From the NCBI RefSeq assembly GCF_036785885.1, contig NC_092323.1, positions 9,060,501 through 9,124,500 on the forward strand: a DNA stretch of 64,000 bases, in the 5' to 3' direction. Every line of letters begins with the position of its first letter. Position 1 is the stretch's first letter. The DNA comes from Coffea arabica (taxonomy: Eukaryota > Streptophyta > Magnoliopsida > Gentianales > Rubiaceae). The position numbers were made by a program, and so were the translations under genes. Under the pieces are notes generated by a model, which did no database searches, was not told the origin of the DNA, and saw only the letters and a list, made by a program, of their open reading frames with translations. Shown piece after piece: positions 1-14,800 of this stretch.

Positions 1-203
1 ACATTCACAACTTTGACTTTTGACTGTCCCTATCAACACTTTCGTTTTTCCCAGTTTAAACAATGTACGAGCAGGTCCCAAGTTTCCCTGCCTCAGATTC
101 GTCCCTCCCTCTCACTCATTCTTCATTATTTTGATGCATTCAACACCTAAAGCACTGGAAGGCCTCCAATCTTATTAAGAACCGATTTCGATCAAAACTA
201 CCG
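1..203. other. 3' flank of the DUF726 gene
   Basis: This stretch lies downstream of the minus-strand stop codon at 204-206. It should contain the 3' UTR and the polyadenylation region. No other gene is visible. Confidence 0.5.
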
Positions 204-3200
204 CTACGTTTTCACAACAGCACGATTGAGGACGGGATAGGGGGTGTCCAATTCAAGTTGTTCTATAATTTGTGGAGTAGCCCATAGGTAGGAAGAGTGC
301 CCATCAATGAGTTCAGTGACATCAACCTGTCGAGAGAGAGAGAGATTAGAGGACAAGGTAAAGAATAAAACGTTGTCTTATCAATGAGCGTGAGTATATA
401 TATAAAGCATTTGAGGGTGAATAAAGGCTTGCATTCTCAACTCCTGGAACATCAACCGGCTGAATTCCTGCTAACCCTTGAGTGAGAAGGCTGTTCAAAA
501 ACACAAAACGGGAGTCATTGAAATTTTAAAGAGCCCAAGTAGTAGAGGAACAATGAAAACAAGAAGAGCAGACTGATATGAGTATCAAGACTGCCATCAA
601 TAGAATCATGGAAAGACCACATATAACATATTCAACTACAAGCATCCAATCATTCCCAGAGTCAATTCAGGATTTCAATACGGGTGGCTTGGTTTAGCAG
701 CATACCTAGCTCGAAATGCAATTCCAAGCATCCAATCATTTGTAGAATAAGCGTTCACAAATCTTCCAGCCACCACCTACAAAATAGCCAAAGAGAACAT
801 TGAAAAGCGACAAGATAGGCAATTGGAAGTATGTAACAAAACTGAACATTGCCAAACTACTGGTACCTTTCTTGCAGCCTCCCAATTAACATCTTTAATT
901 GCAAGTGGTGCCCCAAGAAGAATAACTCGTTCAACCAGTCCAGCTGCCAAAATCCAAGAGCAGCATCACAATCAAATGAACTAAAGGCTAGAGATAGTAC
1001 CTCTTAGCCACTACTAATTACCACTAGTATCTTTTTCAGCCAACGTCTGGAGGCATTTGAAAATAACTCTTGCTGCAAGCGAGAATCCTACAAGGGTCAC
1101 AGGCCTGAAATATTCAAAAGAGCAACCGAAGCACAGGACAAAATTACACAGTTATCAAACTTTCAAGGTGATGAAATAGTAATAAGCCAATTTTGTTCAA
1201 GTAGTTTACCTATTTCCTTGCAATCCATTAAGCAACACTTCTGCAAGTAGTGTTCCCGCCTTATCTGATCTACAGATTCCAATCAGTAAGAAATTATTGC
1301 AAGCCACAAGGAATTGATTGAAATGAGTTAGATGGCATGCCACAGAAATTTAGTGTTAATCAGAAAGTGAACAGTGCTTATGACTTACTTGGCATGATTC
1401 ACTAAACTTAACCTCAAAAGATATAATCCACAAGGTCCACTTTTCTTGAGGATGTGAACCCAACCCATCCAGAACCCAACAGTAGTAGCGTAATATGCCA
1501 GTTACTAGCATTTAAATTTCCACAAGGAAAAATAAAAAGAACTTCAACAATCAAAAAGGAAAAAGCATGGAACTGCAAATTTGTTTATGACAGATGAAAC
1601 ATTTTTGCCTAATTTAAATCATCCCATTAGATATGGCGTCAGATGTTCCCGATCTTACACAGTAGGGTAAACAGTAAAAGCTTCCTCAGACACAACTTGC
1701 ACGCAAAAGACATCTAAAACAGTTTCTCCCAGGGATTTACATTTTCTCGACAAGTACCAGTCCATTGACAAGTAATACCTGTCCAAAGCAATCGTCCACT
1801 TGCTGTCAATAAAATTAGTAGCAGCAAGTAAAGTTGCTGGCCAAGCCAATGCCGCTACAAGTGAACTTAACACAGTCAACATAGCCCCCTGCCTCATCAA
1901 TTCAGTAGAAATTTCTAGAAAAAAATAGTATTGATATCAATCAGTAATGATTTATCGTCATGCTAATAAAAAAATAATGACGAGTAAAAGTTACGTCTAT
2001 GAAAATGCTTACTTGAAGTAAGCCAATCCTGAATTGCTGTGCTCACTGCAAGTAAATGTTTAGACTCCCACTGCAGCGCATACCTGGAGAAAAAAATCAT
2101 GAGTGTGGAAGTATAAAGGGAACCGCCTATTGAATAGCAAATCACAATGCTTTAAACAAACACTCAAATTCAGAGTTATGGGTATGAGATATGGGAATAT
2201 TATTTCCCTGGTTTATTTGCTTGATTTCTGGAATTTGACTAAATAGTATTCAATTTCTGGAATTTGATTAAATACTAGTCAATTTCTTTATGACAAATCA
2301 TCTTTGGATAGTGTACCACAGGCCAAAAAACCTATCAACGAAAAGACTACAGTAAAATACGTGCTAAAAATTTATAGAATTTAAATGTGCAATATTGGAG
2401 ATGGTGTACCTTTCCAAGTTACCATCTATTCCTTCCCAAGGTTTTACAAAATCTTCCTCCTCACACACAAATCCAGATATCAAGATCTCAACCGCCAGCC
2501 TCTGAAACTCACATCAAGAGGAGAAAAACATGAGACATGAATCACCAAGAACAAATTGAATGCTTCCAGATGATGACAGAACTTTTCAGTTAATAAGACA
2601 ACAGTTAAATAGCAGAAAGGACACAAAAGATACTGGCCAAATATGCCTGAGGGACTCACCCCTTGGTTATGGTTTTGTCCAATAGCTTTGAACTCAAACT
2701 CATCCACATCTCCCATTCTCCTGGCCATTTTGGTCCCAGTAAGTCCAGCTCCAGCAGCTGCATTTTGACAAACCATCAGTTAGAACATTTTGAAAATTAA
2801 ACAAAGAGGAAAGGGTGAAATGAGAGATTCCTCTTCAGTTTATGGGATGGAAAACGTCATATTTTTTGGCGTCCTTCATGAAGCAGAATACTCATTCATA
2901 GCTTTTGGATTAAACCTGAATTAGTATGGAAAAAGGATATTAAAAACAAATCTCAATAGAAGTTCTGATAAACAGTCGTGCATTTACCGCCAAATGAAGC
3001 AGCAACAGCAACAGATCCTGCAACACCTCCTGCAGCACTTGCAACTGCAGCAAACCCACTTGCTCCAATCACCGGGACAAGGGTCCCTAATGTCGGTGCT
3101 AAAGCACTAAATCCTGCAGCAATTGCTGGAGCAGCTAAACCTGTTGAAGAATCAATAACAAGCAGAGACGTCAAGGTCATTGTTTCAGAACTTCAAACAA

Positions 3201-4932
3201 AACTAGTTCCAGATACAAAAATGAACAAACTAGTTCATTGGCCAAGTTAGGATATAACATGGACTCAGAATGGCAAATATCATACCACCAGTGATTGCCA
3301 TCAATGTCCCTCCAGTTAATGCAGCAGCACCAATGATACCTCCTCGTTTCCACTTAGACCAGGAGCTTTGTGGGGATTGTTTCTCTTCCTTTGATTCTTC
3401 ATCTTTTAATAGAGCCATTGCAGAACAAGCAATCATAGTTTCAATTGCTTCCTGCAATTACATGTTTTCTAAGTGAAGTCAAATATGGAATACAGAGCGT
3501 AGTTTTTAAGTAGTTTTATATTACCTGATAGAACATAAAAAAAACAAGTTACTTGTTAAAAGCACAGGCAAAGAGAAAGAAAGGTCAATCATCTAAACTA
3601 CAAATAAAGTCCCTCTACTAAATTCATTTCATCTGCTAGAAAGTAAACATAGCAAAAATTTATATTTCATACATATTTCTCATGCATGAGTTCCCAGTAA
3701 GAAAAAGAAAAATTACCAAATATTAGCACTCAAATGGTATGTAAAGGCCATTTCCCAGTATAGTGGCAACAATAGAAATACTAAGCATACCATTTTAACC
3801 CACTTTATGTCAAACCAAGTTGCCAGCAACCTCAAAGCCACACGGTGCCGGGCATCATAGCCCCTTCTTCGTCCTTTGACTTTCTTACTGTCTTCAGGAG
3901 TGTCAGCCAAACAAGCTGAGAGAAGCTCATAGAGAACTGCCACTTTCTTTGTGTGGTCAAGCATTGTTAACTCCTCCGAGGGTTTGTCATCAAATTCACC
4001 AGTTGACTCGACACGTATGTCTTCAATGGTGGATGGCTTACCACCCATCTCCTGCTGATTTTCAGCAGTAGAAAACTTCTCCCGACGTTCACTCTCGTAC
4101 TCACGTCGCTTCTCCTTTTTAGACTCGTAATCAACAGGACTGCTCTCGAAACTTGATGCCATTGCATCCACACCTCTTGACAAAGCGAGCTCCTTATCAG
4201 CTGCTTCCGAAGATCTATCACCCGTTTCCTCAGAAAGCAGCCTCAAAAACTAATGGCACAAGATTGAATAATTAATTCATAATCACGATGTGAATCAATA
4301 TACTTAAGCAAGTAATGACTAAAACTTTCTTAAATTTTCCAAAAAAACAAAAATGTAGAAATTGAAGAGATAACAGAACTAACCGCGCCAACGTGATGTT
4401 TAACGGGTGTACAAGCAGAAGTTTCCTCGAGTCCTGACCATGCTTTATTATCTAAGTCCAGATACCTATTCAGCTCGCATCAGTTATAAAAATGACTAAT
4501 CCCAGTCCGGATAATCTTACATAAAATGTAGTCACAAGCGGGTCTAAATCTTCGCAACAGCATCTAACCATTGCAGCATTAAGTTAACAAATAGGAAACA
4601 AATAACATTTCTAGATGGCGCGCGCATATGTTCCGTAAATGGATCAATTAAATATTTAAAAAGAGAGGGAAAGCACGGTACTTGAAGATGGGGCGGAGGA
4701 GGTGGGAGGACTGATGGACCCAAAGCTGAGGATCGTCGGCGACAGAATCGCTACTGCTGCTGCCGCTGCTGGTGCGGTCGTGAGTTGGTCCGGCATCGTC
4801 GTCGTTTGAGCCCAATTGAGAGGTCTGGAGAATCTGAGACTGGTGAAGGGCCAGCCCAAAGAGAGCTCCCGCCGCATACCTTTGCGTCGGTGATAACATC
4901 GACGACGACGAAGAAGAAGAAGACGATGACAT
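204..4932 (-). CDS. DUF726 / TMCO4-like transmembrane alpha/beta-hydrolase-fold protein
   Basis: The fifteen exons are 4682-4932, 4384-4465, 3791-4249, 3286-3451, 2988-3140, 2660-2757, 2410-2501, 2013-2083, 1779-1914, 1210-1269, 1022-1104, 867-943, 706-776, 433-490 and 204-326. They sum to 1980 nt (659 aa plus stop) with compatible phases throughout. The N-terminus is a serine-rich run. A glycine/alanine-rich hydrophobic stretch follows at about residues 290-385, probably membrane-inserted. The C-terminal half is a hydrolase-like domain with a nucleophile-elbow motif, LVGFSLAARV, with Ser at about 531. The C-terminal blocks FVNAYSTNDWML and ENVDVTELIDGHSSYLW are typical of plant homologues (At2g18100/At4g36210 type) and of animal TMCO4. 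The molecular function of the family is unknown to me. The intron between the last two exons uses a GC donor (AAT|GCAAGC). A GT donor nine bases upstream would also keep frame but would delete the conserved VEN, so GC is preferred. Confidence 0.93.
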
Positions 4933-5540
4933 TTATCTCGGTTTCAACTTATTAAGAAATTGAAGAAAAGCTAAAAGTAGAAATGCACTAATTCAATGAA
5001 AGTTGTAGTTTGGCGTCAAATTGAATGATGTTTTGCTGTAAAAATTAAACGAAAAAGAATTGAATGATGAAGCTGGTCAAACTTCAGTTATATTTGTGTA
5101 ATTTGAATTGTTTTGTCGTTTGCATTTTAGTTCTGTAGTATGTAGTTTTGGTTTTCTGAGGGGACTGAGGAGGAAGAAAAGACGAAAACGACAACGTTCT
5201 TAAGCCGATGGGATTCATTAGACCATGTCCAACTCCGCGTTTTTTTTCTTCTTCTTTTTTTTTTTTTTTCTTTTCGGTCCTCCTTTTCTGCCCTTTGCAT
5301 GGGTGACGTTTGGTCGAGCCAACAAACAACCTAACCGGCTTATTAATCTCGTTAATACACTCTAATTCTTTAACTTTTTACCAACGGGTTATTAAAAAAA
5401 AAAGATCCCCCTCAATTAATCAATCAATATTCAATAGAAAAGGGTAAATCAGAAGAACGGCAATTTGCCATGTAGAGGATCTACATTTAAATGTTCATAG
5501 AGTAGTTTACAAGGGGAATGCATCCAATGCAGCATTCGAT
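4933..5540. other. Upstream region of the DUF726 gene
   Basis: This interval lies between the start codon of the DUF726 gene and the 3' UTR of the next minus-strand gene. It contains a pyrimidine-rich T-tract near 5239-5270 and no convincing coding exon. It must hold the promoter and 5' UTR of the DUF726 gene. Small ORFs here are low-complexity. Confidence 0.5.
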
Positions 5541-5861
5541 ACAGAACCTCCTAGGTGGTAACAACCTTGAATTACTCATCTATACAAGGCTTATTATCAA
5601 GCCCTACGGCTAATAACTATATGGCCGGGGCTCCATCTGACACGCACACTTTTCTCCTCGACAGACCGTGTGCAAGGGAAAAGAAACCGCAACAATCTTT
5701 TCCACTAATAATTTACTACCACATTACAATTAAATTATTTGGACAAAAAATGGCTTAAACTTCGACAATCTTTGGAGTTGAATTAGACCATTAACTACGT
5801 GAAGAACAGCTTCCGGTGAAAGCTGATTGTACAAAAAAACCTATCAGATTGAAAGATGACT

Positions 5862-8800
5862 TCATGGATGAAGATAATCACATGATGCACCCTTTTTGCA
5901 ATGCCCGCTCTCGTAAAATTTGCAAACCCGCTGCCCCTTGTGCGGTGGTCTAGAATATCCACCACCTCCACCACCATGCGACTGTCTACTCCACATTGGC
6001 CTTCCCCTTCCAAATCCTGAGTCCCCACCTTGGAAACCCCAGTCTCTTGGACCAGCAAACCTTTCGCCATTGTATCTCCGCGGGCTATCCCATGGAAGGC
6101 TACCATTATAACCTCCAAGATTGTAGCTTGGATTACCCCACGGAGGAACCATGCCACTTCCCCAACCCATGTTCGGAAAACCCTGAGGAGATCCTCCCCA
6201 TCCCATATTCATATTTCCTGGCACTCCTGCCCAACCAGCATCCATGGACTCCATACCCCTATTCCGTGCCATAGTTGAGCCAACCATGCCTTGACTCATG
6301 GTGCATGCTGGGGGGGGATGGACATCCAACCCAGTTTCCCTTGGATCAACAGGGGCATCAGCAGATTTTGTTTCTCCTTCGCTGCTTGAAGTTGAATGCC
6401 CACCAGACGCTTTCAAGCGGTCAAAACCATCAGCTTGAGAAGTCCCACCTGGATCATCTGTCACTGAGGGAGGAAATTGTACCTCTCTATTGGAGCTCAC
6501 AGCATCACTTTTGCCCGCATCAGCAGTTGGGCTCAACTCCTCAATGGAGCTAAAACAGTCATTTCTACAACTATCCATCATTTCGTCACTGCATTTCATG
6601 CCAGAAGTAGGCGAAGCCAAGCCACTTTGTGACTCCATGGCGTCGACTTCAGCCAACAGATCCGATACTGATTCCTCAGCCAAAGTGCTGAACTCAATCG
6701 GCTCATTGACAATTGCCTGCCAGCTAGAAATATTTGAAGCAGGCTGGCATGGAGAAGCATGTACAAGTTGGGTTGTATTATTTATAGAACCTGAAGTAAC
6801 GTGATCACCCAGTACCTCAGGTGGTTTAAGTGAAGCCACAGGAGCAAGACTGGTATCCCATTCCTGTACAGAAGGCTTTGGATCAGTAGGGGAATATCCA
6901 TCCCATTCATCAGCTATTTTTTGAAGCTGTGCCCCACCAACTCGCAGGCCAGAAGTGCTGTTCCAGCCAGGTCCCGAATCTGGAACAGAAACTTTAGGCA
7001 GCGGAGATTGGTTGGTTTTGTCAATCTGTTCTCTATCATCTCCACCAGTTGGGATTGGTGAAGGACTTGGTAAAACCTCATTCTTCGGCGGATATGTAGT
7101 ACCTGCCAGGTCTTCATCCATTGGTTCTGGTGTAGGATCCGGCACATCATCATCTATTGGCTTAGGTGAGGGACTAGGCAAATCTGATTTCTCTGAACCC
7201 TGGACATGACCATCAAAGCCAGACTCTTGCTTTTCAACATCCTGACCTTCCAAGTTTGACTTGCTTGTCTTAGGTGTTGGGCTTGGCAGATCCAAGATAT
7301 CAATATCACCTTGCTGTTCAGCTGAATCACTTGGTGTGGTAACAGAAGCCAAACTAGAGTTACAGTCCTTGCGGTTTAAATCTAAGTTTAATGGCACTGA
7401 CCTACAATTCTGTCCAGAAGATTGGCCTACATAGCTCTGACTACTAGATGACTTCTCATTACACTGTACACCAGTTGCCTGATCTGTTGGAGTCTCATGT
7501 GGACTCTGATTCTCGTGATCCAAGACAGACTTAAGCTCCTCAATTCCATACCCTCTTTCCTGATGCAAAGGAGCTACAAATGTCTGGTCAGGATTAAATG
7601 AATGCAATGTACCATTGTCAGAGGCAGGCCCATTTTCTTGAGGACGAGAAACATTATGTAGAGAGCGGTAATCTTTATGGAAAAACTCATTCAATGCATC
7701 AATCAACAGTACAGATTCATCCAACTCGTTAATAGTCCATATCCTCATGTCAGCTGGGAAGTATCCAGTTGTACTCCACTTCCGCAGCTGCACCATCGCA
7801 AATGGTCCTTGAATTCTACCATTTGGATCCCGATAATGCCAAATTTTCTCCGTTTCACTAGTATTAGCAGGGGTTGAGCTTCCTGTTGGTAAAGTTGCAG
7901 ATGAAGTTTCAGATCCAAACCTTACCACTTGCTGATTACCTGACCCACTTTCAGAGCCACTAACAGGAACCTGCATTTCATTCTTTGCAGGACCACTCCG
8001 TCCACGTGCATCTCTTTTTTGCCTGGATTGTTGAGATCTGTTCATTCCATCCTCTTTAGCTGGGTAAGATATAGTGATGATTCTCTGATTAGATCACAAC
8101 TGAAAAGTTATATCAGCATACCAATTCCTAGAAAAGTTTAAAAACTAACCTCTGCTCTTTGGAGAGATGGATTGGCTTTCATTCTTGTTAAATGAAGAAA
8201 TTTTTGACTTCAACAACTCACCTGCAGATAATAGGCCAGGTAATCACAAGCTATTCTTGAGCTTAAAGCGGAAAATGGAAAAAAAAAAAAAAAAGCAAAC
8301 GTCACAGCAACATTCAATCAACCTTGTCGTTTGCCATCAGTACCTGCAATGTCTTCTTCGGATTTATAATTCGGATTCATTTTTGGATCAGCATGCACTT
8401 TAGGAATTTCAGTTAGTCTACGTTGACGTTCCTCTGGCGTTTTAAGAAGCTGCAGCTTCTCTATGCATTCTCTAAGCGTGAAACTTGTCAAGGAATTGCA
8501 TTGAGGCAATTTGATTTTCAATCGATATATTGGGAAGGTAGAGAACAAAAATAACATATTGAGCTCAACTGTTCAGCTACCAGTTACTCAGCGCAAGGAG
8601 GATAAAAAAATACAGTTTGAAAATTTGAATTCTAGATTTATCAGATGTGAATACACCTTGAGCACAACTTCTTGACAATAACAACAAAAGCCACCATTTG
8701 ATTTTCCAGAAAGTTGTTTAACCTACAAGGTCAATGACTATAGCTAACTAAAAGGCAAAATATGATTTGAAAAAGGGCTAACAATTTCCTTCCGAGTTCC

Positions 8801-11800
8801 AACCCACATAGACATCCAATCATAATTCGTTAAAAGCACTACTATAGTGAAGAAACTCATACAAAAGTTTCTATATTAATTGTAACATTGTACTTGATAT
8901 ATATTTCCTTTTCCTTCCACGTATATTTTCATGCAATTCTACTTCGTCAAAAAAAAAAAAACCAAGGTACGCATAAGACACTGACGTGTCTACAAATAAA
9001 TTCTATGTTAGTCAGTTTTTCAAGTAAACTAGATAGAAGTACATAGCTGAACAGTTTTTTCTAGAAAGGAAGGGATGGACAACAAGTACCCTACTCACAA
9101 GGCATGGACACCGGTTTTCAAACGGTTATTGTAAGCATATGACTATTCTCAGGTACTATTGCCAATTATGACAAATCTAAGAGAAATATCTTGTATCACC
9201 TTTATCTTATAATCTTTTACACCACACCCATATGCTCTCAATCCCAGCTTGACAAGTGGTAGTTACTCATGTTAAAACTTACTATAACATCATGACCAAT
9301 AAAATTATTTTGTGTAAATGATTCTGTAAAAATTCAGCTTCTTAAGTCACTTAGAAACTTCTAAATTTTTTTCACAACATCAACAAAGTCATCTTTTCGC
9401 CATTTATATCTCAGACTGATACTACTGTCCCACTATAAACTACTTTACAGGGCTTGATGCTATCAACAGAGGGAAATGAAAGGTGAAGGCAGACCTAAAT
9501 AACCAGCAATTTTCTTTTTCGTTGGGGCAGGGAAATTGCGTCCTGGGCTGGCACAAAGATTAAACATCAAAAGTACAAATACATAACTTTTTCCATATAC
9601 ATCCAAGAACCTTGTAAGATAGCAAAAAGCCTATGGAATCCAAATTGTTGACTGCAATGAATATTAACTAATTAGACTTCAATATAATTAAAACACATCT
9701 ACCAGAAAAGGATATTGTTTTTTATGCCCCTTCTCATTAGCTCGATCGCGAAGATGATTGAGCCGCAGTATTTCTGCTTCCAGCACCTACATTTAAAAAA
9801 GAAAAAAAAAAGCAAGAAAATATAACATTATAGAGCATATGTAAGTGAACTATTAAAGAAAGTTTAAATTCAACCAGCTGCTTGTGATAAACAGGAAGAA
9901 AAAAAAATTAAACAAATACAGGAGAAGGCAGGTAATCCAGTTGAAAAGAAACTACTTACATCATTAAGCTTCACAGCCTGGAGTGCAAAAGCTTTTGTTT
10001 GAATTTCACCCTACATCAAAGCACAATATTAGCAAAGATGGAAAAGGTAGCCTACCCTAAAATAAGAGCAACAGCAGCAGGTACACTTACTACAGTCCAG
10101 TGTTTCACAAGCCCACATCTTATACTCTGCCGAAGACGTCTACATTCCTCCTGAAAATTAGATTTCATTAAAAACCACTTCAAGTCATTATCTTCCACTA
10201 TTAACATGCAATACTAGCATAAACTAGTGAACTTCATACGTTTTGTATCTAATAGGCTAATTGCTCCCCATTTGTTGGAAAAAAGGAACAATTTGTTCTC
10301 TCAAGTTTTGCCAGAAAAAGTATCTAGTCCTTTAACTTTCCAATTTCAATCAACTAGCAATATTGACAGAAATTTGCTAATATATGAGATTACATGAACT
10401 AATAAATCGATGCTAAGTCTTCCCACCTGAGAGAAATTAACAACTAATTGCACTATTTTCTAGCTCTCTCTCTCTCTCTCTCTCTCTCTACCCACTACAA
10501 TTTGCAAATGATATATATACTAGTGACCAGAACTGCAAATAGCGCAACATCTTACATAATTTTTACAATGCCAGATAGAATTCAAAATTATCCCAATTTC
10601 CTCATTCTAAATGAACTTGGGTACTATAATCTTCTTTCCCATTAGTTGGAAACAGCTTTGTTGAATTAAAACTTTGCTTCTTCTAGACTCGGGATGTAGA
10701 AGATGAAGATTTTAAATATGGCCTTAATAAAAGGACTTCACCAAAATACTTGATTTCTTTCCCAATGACCAGAACTTCCATTATACTTCTAATAGCTTCG
10801 TGTAAATTACTACTGCTCTGTTGTACCGAAAGGGAAAGACAATCAAACTTCAAGTAATATTGTTTCCATTTCTGTATGCGGTACTAACATACCATAAAAA
10901 TCAGTAACATACTGTATAAAGAACAAGAAGTTATTTACTGTCAGTAGGATACTAAAAAGAGAGGTCAACATCACATAAGATGAGGGAAAATCATGACACA
11001 ATCAACAAAAACTCAAAAAACCACTTGCTAGCATCAAAAGCCATCAACGAATGGATAAATCATGCACTACTCTACAAATACATGTCTTCTGGATGCAGCT
11101 GGAAGTTGAGAGAAATAACTAAGAGTTTCCGACATTATGAACACAATGTACCTGAGAGAATTCTTGATTGGATATTGCTTCAATTGATGTAGTCTCTTTC
11201 TTGTTCAAGTTCAGTACTTCTAGCATGACATGTGTCATCTTATCACCAAGTTTATAAGCCATGGAAGCCTTGCTGGTACCTGTATCAAAGACATTGCTAC
11301 CTTGACCAATTTGGAAAATATCTGACTACATAGCACCATATAGTTTGAATGTGCTGTGAAGAAAAGCAAGGTGTATACCTACGACTTGTACAAGCCTGTA
11401 AATATCTTGCTTCTGGTCATTACAAGATACTCTTATCCGGACAACTGAGCCAACCACCTTATCATGGAACTTCTCCTCATCTCCAAGGAGGTTCTCCAAC
11501 AAATTACGCCTCAAGTAAATCAAATTAATGTTGTGAAGATCAATCGCAGCATAATCATCCAGATTGGTCTGAGGTGTTTTCTCTTCACCCTTTCTTCGAG
11601 TTTTACGTTTCTTACCTTGATTTACCATAAGGCTATTTTTCTGATCCACCCCCACATTGCCCCCAACGCTGCCAACAATTCCAGCCGGAATAAAGGCATT
11701 GTTCTGATCATCCTCTTTTATGAGGAAGTGATATTCAAGAAGCTTCAGCATTTCAATGTGGCCAACACGTGGTTTCCCAAACAGATTTTTGAGCCTTAAA

Positions 11801-14800
11801 TCACAAATAATTTGACTTTTCCGACGAGGATCCCGGAGATTGTTTCGCTTTATATACTCTAGCAAAAGTGCTTGGACATCAAACTGAGACAACATGGATG
11901 TATCGCCATTCCTCACATGTGCGACCAACTCCAAGAGCTCTTTAGATGCCCATTCCTTGCATTCAGCCAAATTTGTGACTTTGTCACTGTTTATCTTTTC
12001 TGTGTTTAGGAAGGAATCATGGTTCAGTAATTCAGGTTGTTCTTTGGGAACCTTTGACTCCAGATGCACAGAGTGGTCGGATATAGGAACCATGCAACCA
12101 TTTGCAAAATGATTTCTAGCAGGTAACTGCTGCTTATAATCCATCATAGCCAACCCCCTCCATGGATTTTTAGCTTGCATGAGCTCATTTATTGTCAAGG
12201 ATAAATTACTCTTCAAGTAAAGCCAGTATACCTTGAAAAGATACTCCCAGCTAGTTTTATCATCAAAATCCACTTGTACCTGCACAAGGCAATAGATTAC
12301 ATAAGCGGCAGCACAGACCCATATCGGAGACAAAATCTCAAGACATGCAGGAATAAGCTCATACAACCCAGGATAGTAACCCAATAATCCAACCTAAATG
12401 GCTACGATAATTGCATGAGAGGCACATCCCATAAGTTTCATCTGCCCTCAATGTCATTTGTACTTAAAACAAAAAATACTCAAGACATAAGGCACCAAAA
12501 AGTCTAAAAGTCTAAAAACTTTCCACTTGCTAAAATGCATCTCATTCCCATCCAGACTCCATATCTCATATCCTTTCTGGAAGCAAATAGAACCGGTGGC
12601 CCATCATGTACTATAATATCTTAATTGAGTATCACAACTTCAGTGTATTGCTGAATTTTCACTGTACTCTATGAATCACAATATAAGCCATGTCTAAGAA
12701 CTGTCTAATCTTCATGATCATGGCTACAGGTTAGCAAATTTAAAGGCCAAACTTATTGCAGCAAAGAAGATCGAACTTTCTTCTCAGTTCTCACATGTAA
12801 CATTCTTCAAGCTAAATTCAAAAGTTTGAGCAGAAAGTTTAGCTCATACCACTTCACTATTTCCTAAATCCTTGTTTTCGATCAACATAATGGTTCTCAT
12901 GCATGTTGTGCAAAAGCCTTTATTTCCTCTGACGCAGACATACTCCGCATCCTTAGTGCAGCCCTTGCACAAGGAGTAGGTACAAGTGTAGCACATGTAA
13001 TGAGCTGCCTTCTGACAAACACTACATATATGCCAACCTGAAAGAAACACAGCCATTAGAATCTTGAATGGTGTATCACTTCAGGAAATGAAAGTAAATT
13101 GTGCTCATTTTCAGGCAGACAATTATGCAGTTGCAGAAAACCAACATATTCATTTTGGAGAACTATTTTAAGCAATACTCGTAACAGAAATTGCAAAAAC
13201 ACCCCCCTTAGATTTGTGTAAGTAGCCATTTCAATATCTGATATTAGCCTCTTCTCCAATTCCAAATTCAGGCCACTGAAGCATGATAAGGCTTTCCTAC
13301 AGTGGAGCACTCAATAACCCGACCAAAGACAGCAAGTAGTCCACACAAACAGATTTAAAATTGCAAGTCAGCTGTATTTGCAAAAGGGTCCTCCAGACAA
13401 ACATATCGTAAAAGCTTTGCACACAACTAGCCCAAAGAGTATTGGAGTTGAAAGAACAAGTGAAGACCATTCAAGTTCATACAAATGAAAAAAGCAACGT
13501 ATATCAAGAACAATATCTAAGAATACAACAATTAAGAAGAACATAAAAGGATGGCCACACAATAGAGGAACAGAGGAAAAAAGTTTTAGTGATCAGAAAA
13601 ACAAGATGGATAGCTTTAGCAACAATATTATTATAGTTGAGATGAATACTACTCATGGTAAAAAAAACTCAGCTTGAGATTTTCCCCTCACAGTGCAAGA
13701 CCATTCTTTTAGAGATATTAATGCTTAGAACAATGTCTACCATGGGAATTGAACAACAATTAAGACAAGAACAACTACGTAATTTAATGATGATGTTGTA
13801 CTAAACATCCATATTAAATTATAAGCATCTATAGTCTGTCCATAAAACAAAGATATTGCTTTTTTAGTGCAAAATAAATGCTGACATTTTTTAGATTGTA
13901 GAGCTTAGTGACTGTTCTCATAGTTTACCAACTACTGATCATATTTGTGCATGGGACAGACACCTTTCTACTAGAAAGATACAAATAGTCAAAAGCCCCA
14001 CAAAGAAGTATTAAAGCGAGAAGCTTTTCTTAGAGGCTTAAGATGAGAGGTTTATCTGCATGGGAAAGCAATCAGTTTATTGCTAGGCCACATTTTCTTT
14101 ACATGGTGAATTAACTTTCTTTGTAAAACATCCAGTCTTTAGTACGAGCAAGAAGACCTAAATGACATTCCATGCAAAAGTTAGCTCATATACAATAAAG
14201 TAAAAACTTTGATTGGAAAAGATTCTAAAATGTCGAGTCAGGAACCACAGAATGCAACGGAAAATGATGAAAATCAAACCAGAAACCACAACAAGTAGAG
14301 CAAGAAAAATATACCGCAATTCCATTTTGCTTTAGATCGGAAAAATGCCTCGTCACGCTTAATACAAGCTGGATGATACGCCTTCGGACACCCCCTAACC
14401 ATTAACAACAACAAATAAATAAACTAGACTATCAATTCTTGTTAACTAAGCAGCTAGCTCCCTCTAAGCAACTTTAAACTGCCATTTTGCTGTGATAAGC
14501 ACTTCAGAAATAGTGACAAAATCCCAGTTTTTATGCTCAATTGTGAAGGGAAAAAAGAAAGTGATGGAGACAAAAAGGTTAACAAATGAGCCACTCACTT
14601 GCGATCACAAAGCACGAGAGAACCACCATCAAAGCAAATAAAGCAGACGTCTTCCTCCTCTTTATTCCTTTTCGGGGGCGGGGGTTTAGGCGGGGCCGGG
14701 GCTGGAGCCAGGGCAGCATGCCCCTTGGGCGGCCGTCCACGTTTCCTCTTCTCCATCACTTGCCCTACAGCCCCAAGCGTGGTTTTATTCAGTTGCACAG

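Noticed and set aside
9703-9715. GT donor (CTG|GTAGAT) for the NERD exon ending near 9716
   Set aside because: It leaves phase 0 and no downstream AG gives the conserved LREC block in frame. The AT-AC pair does.
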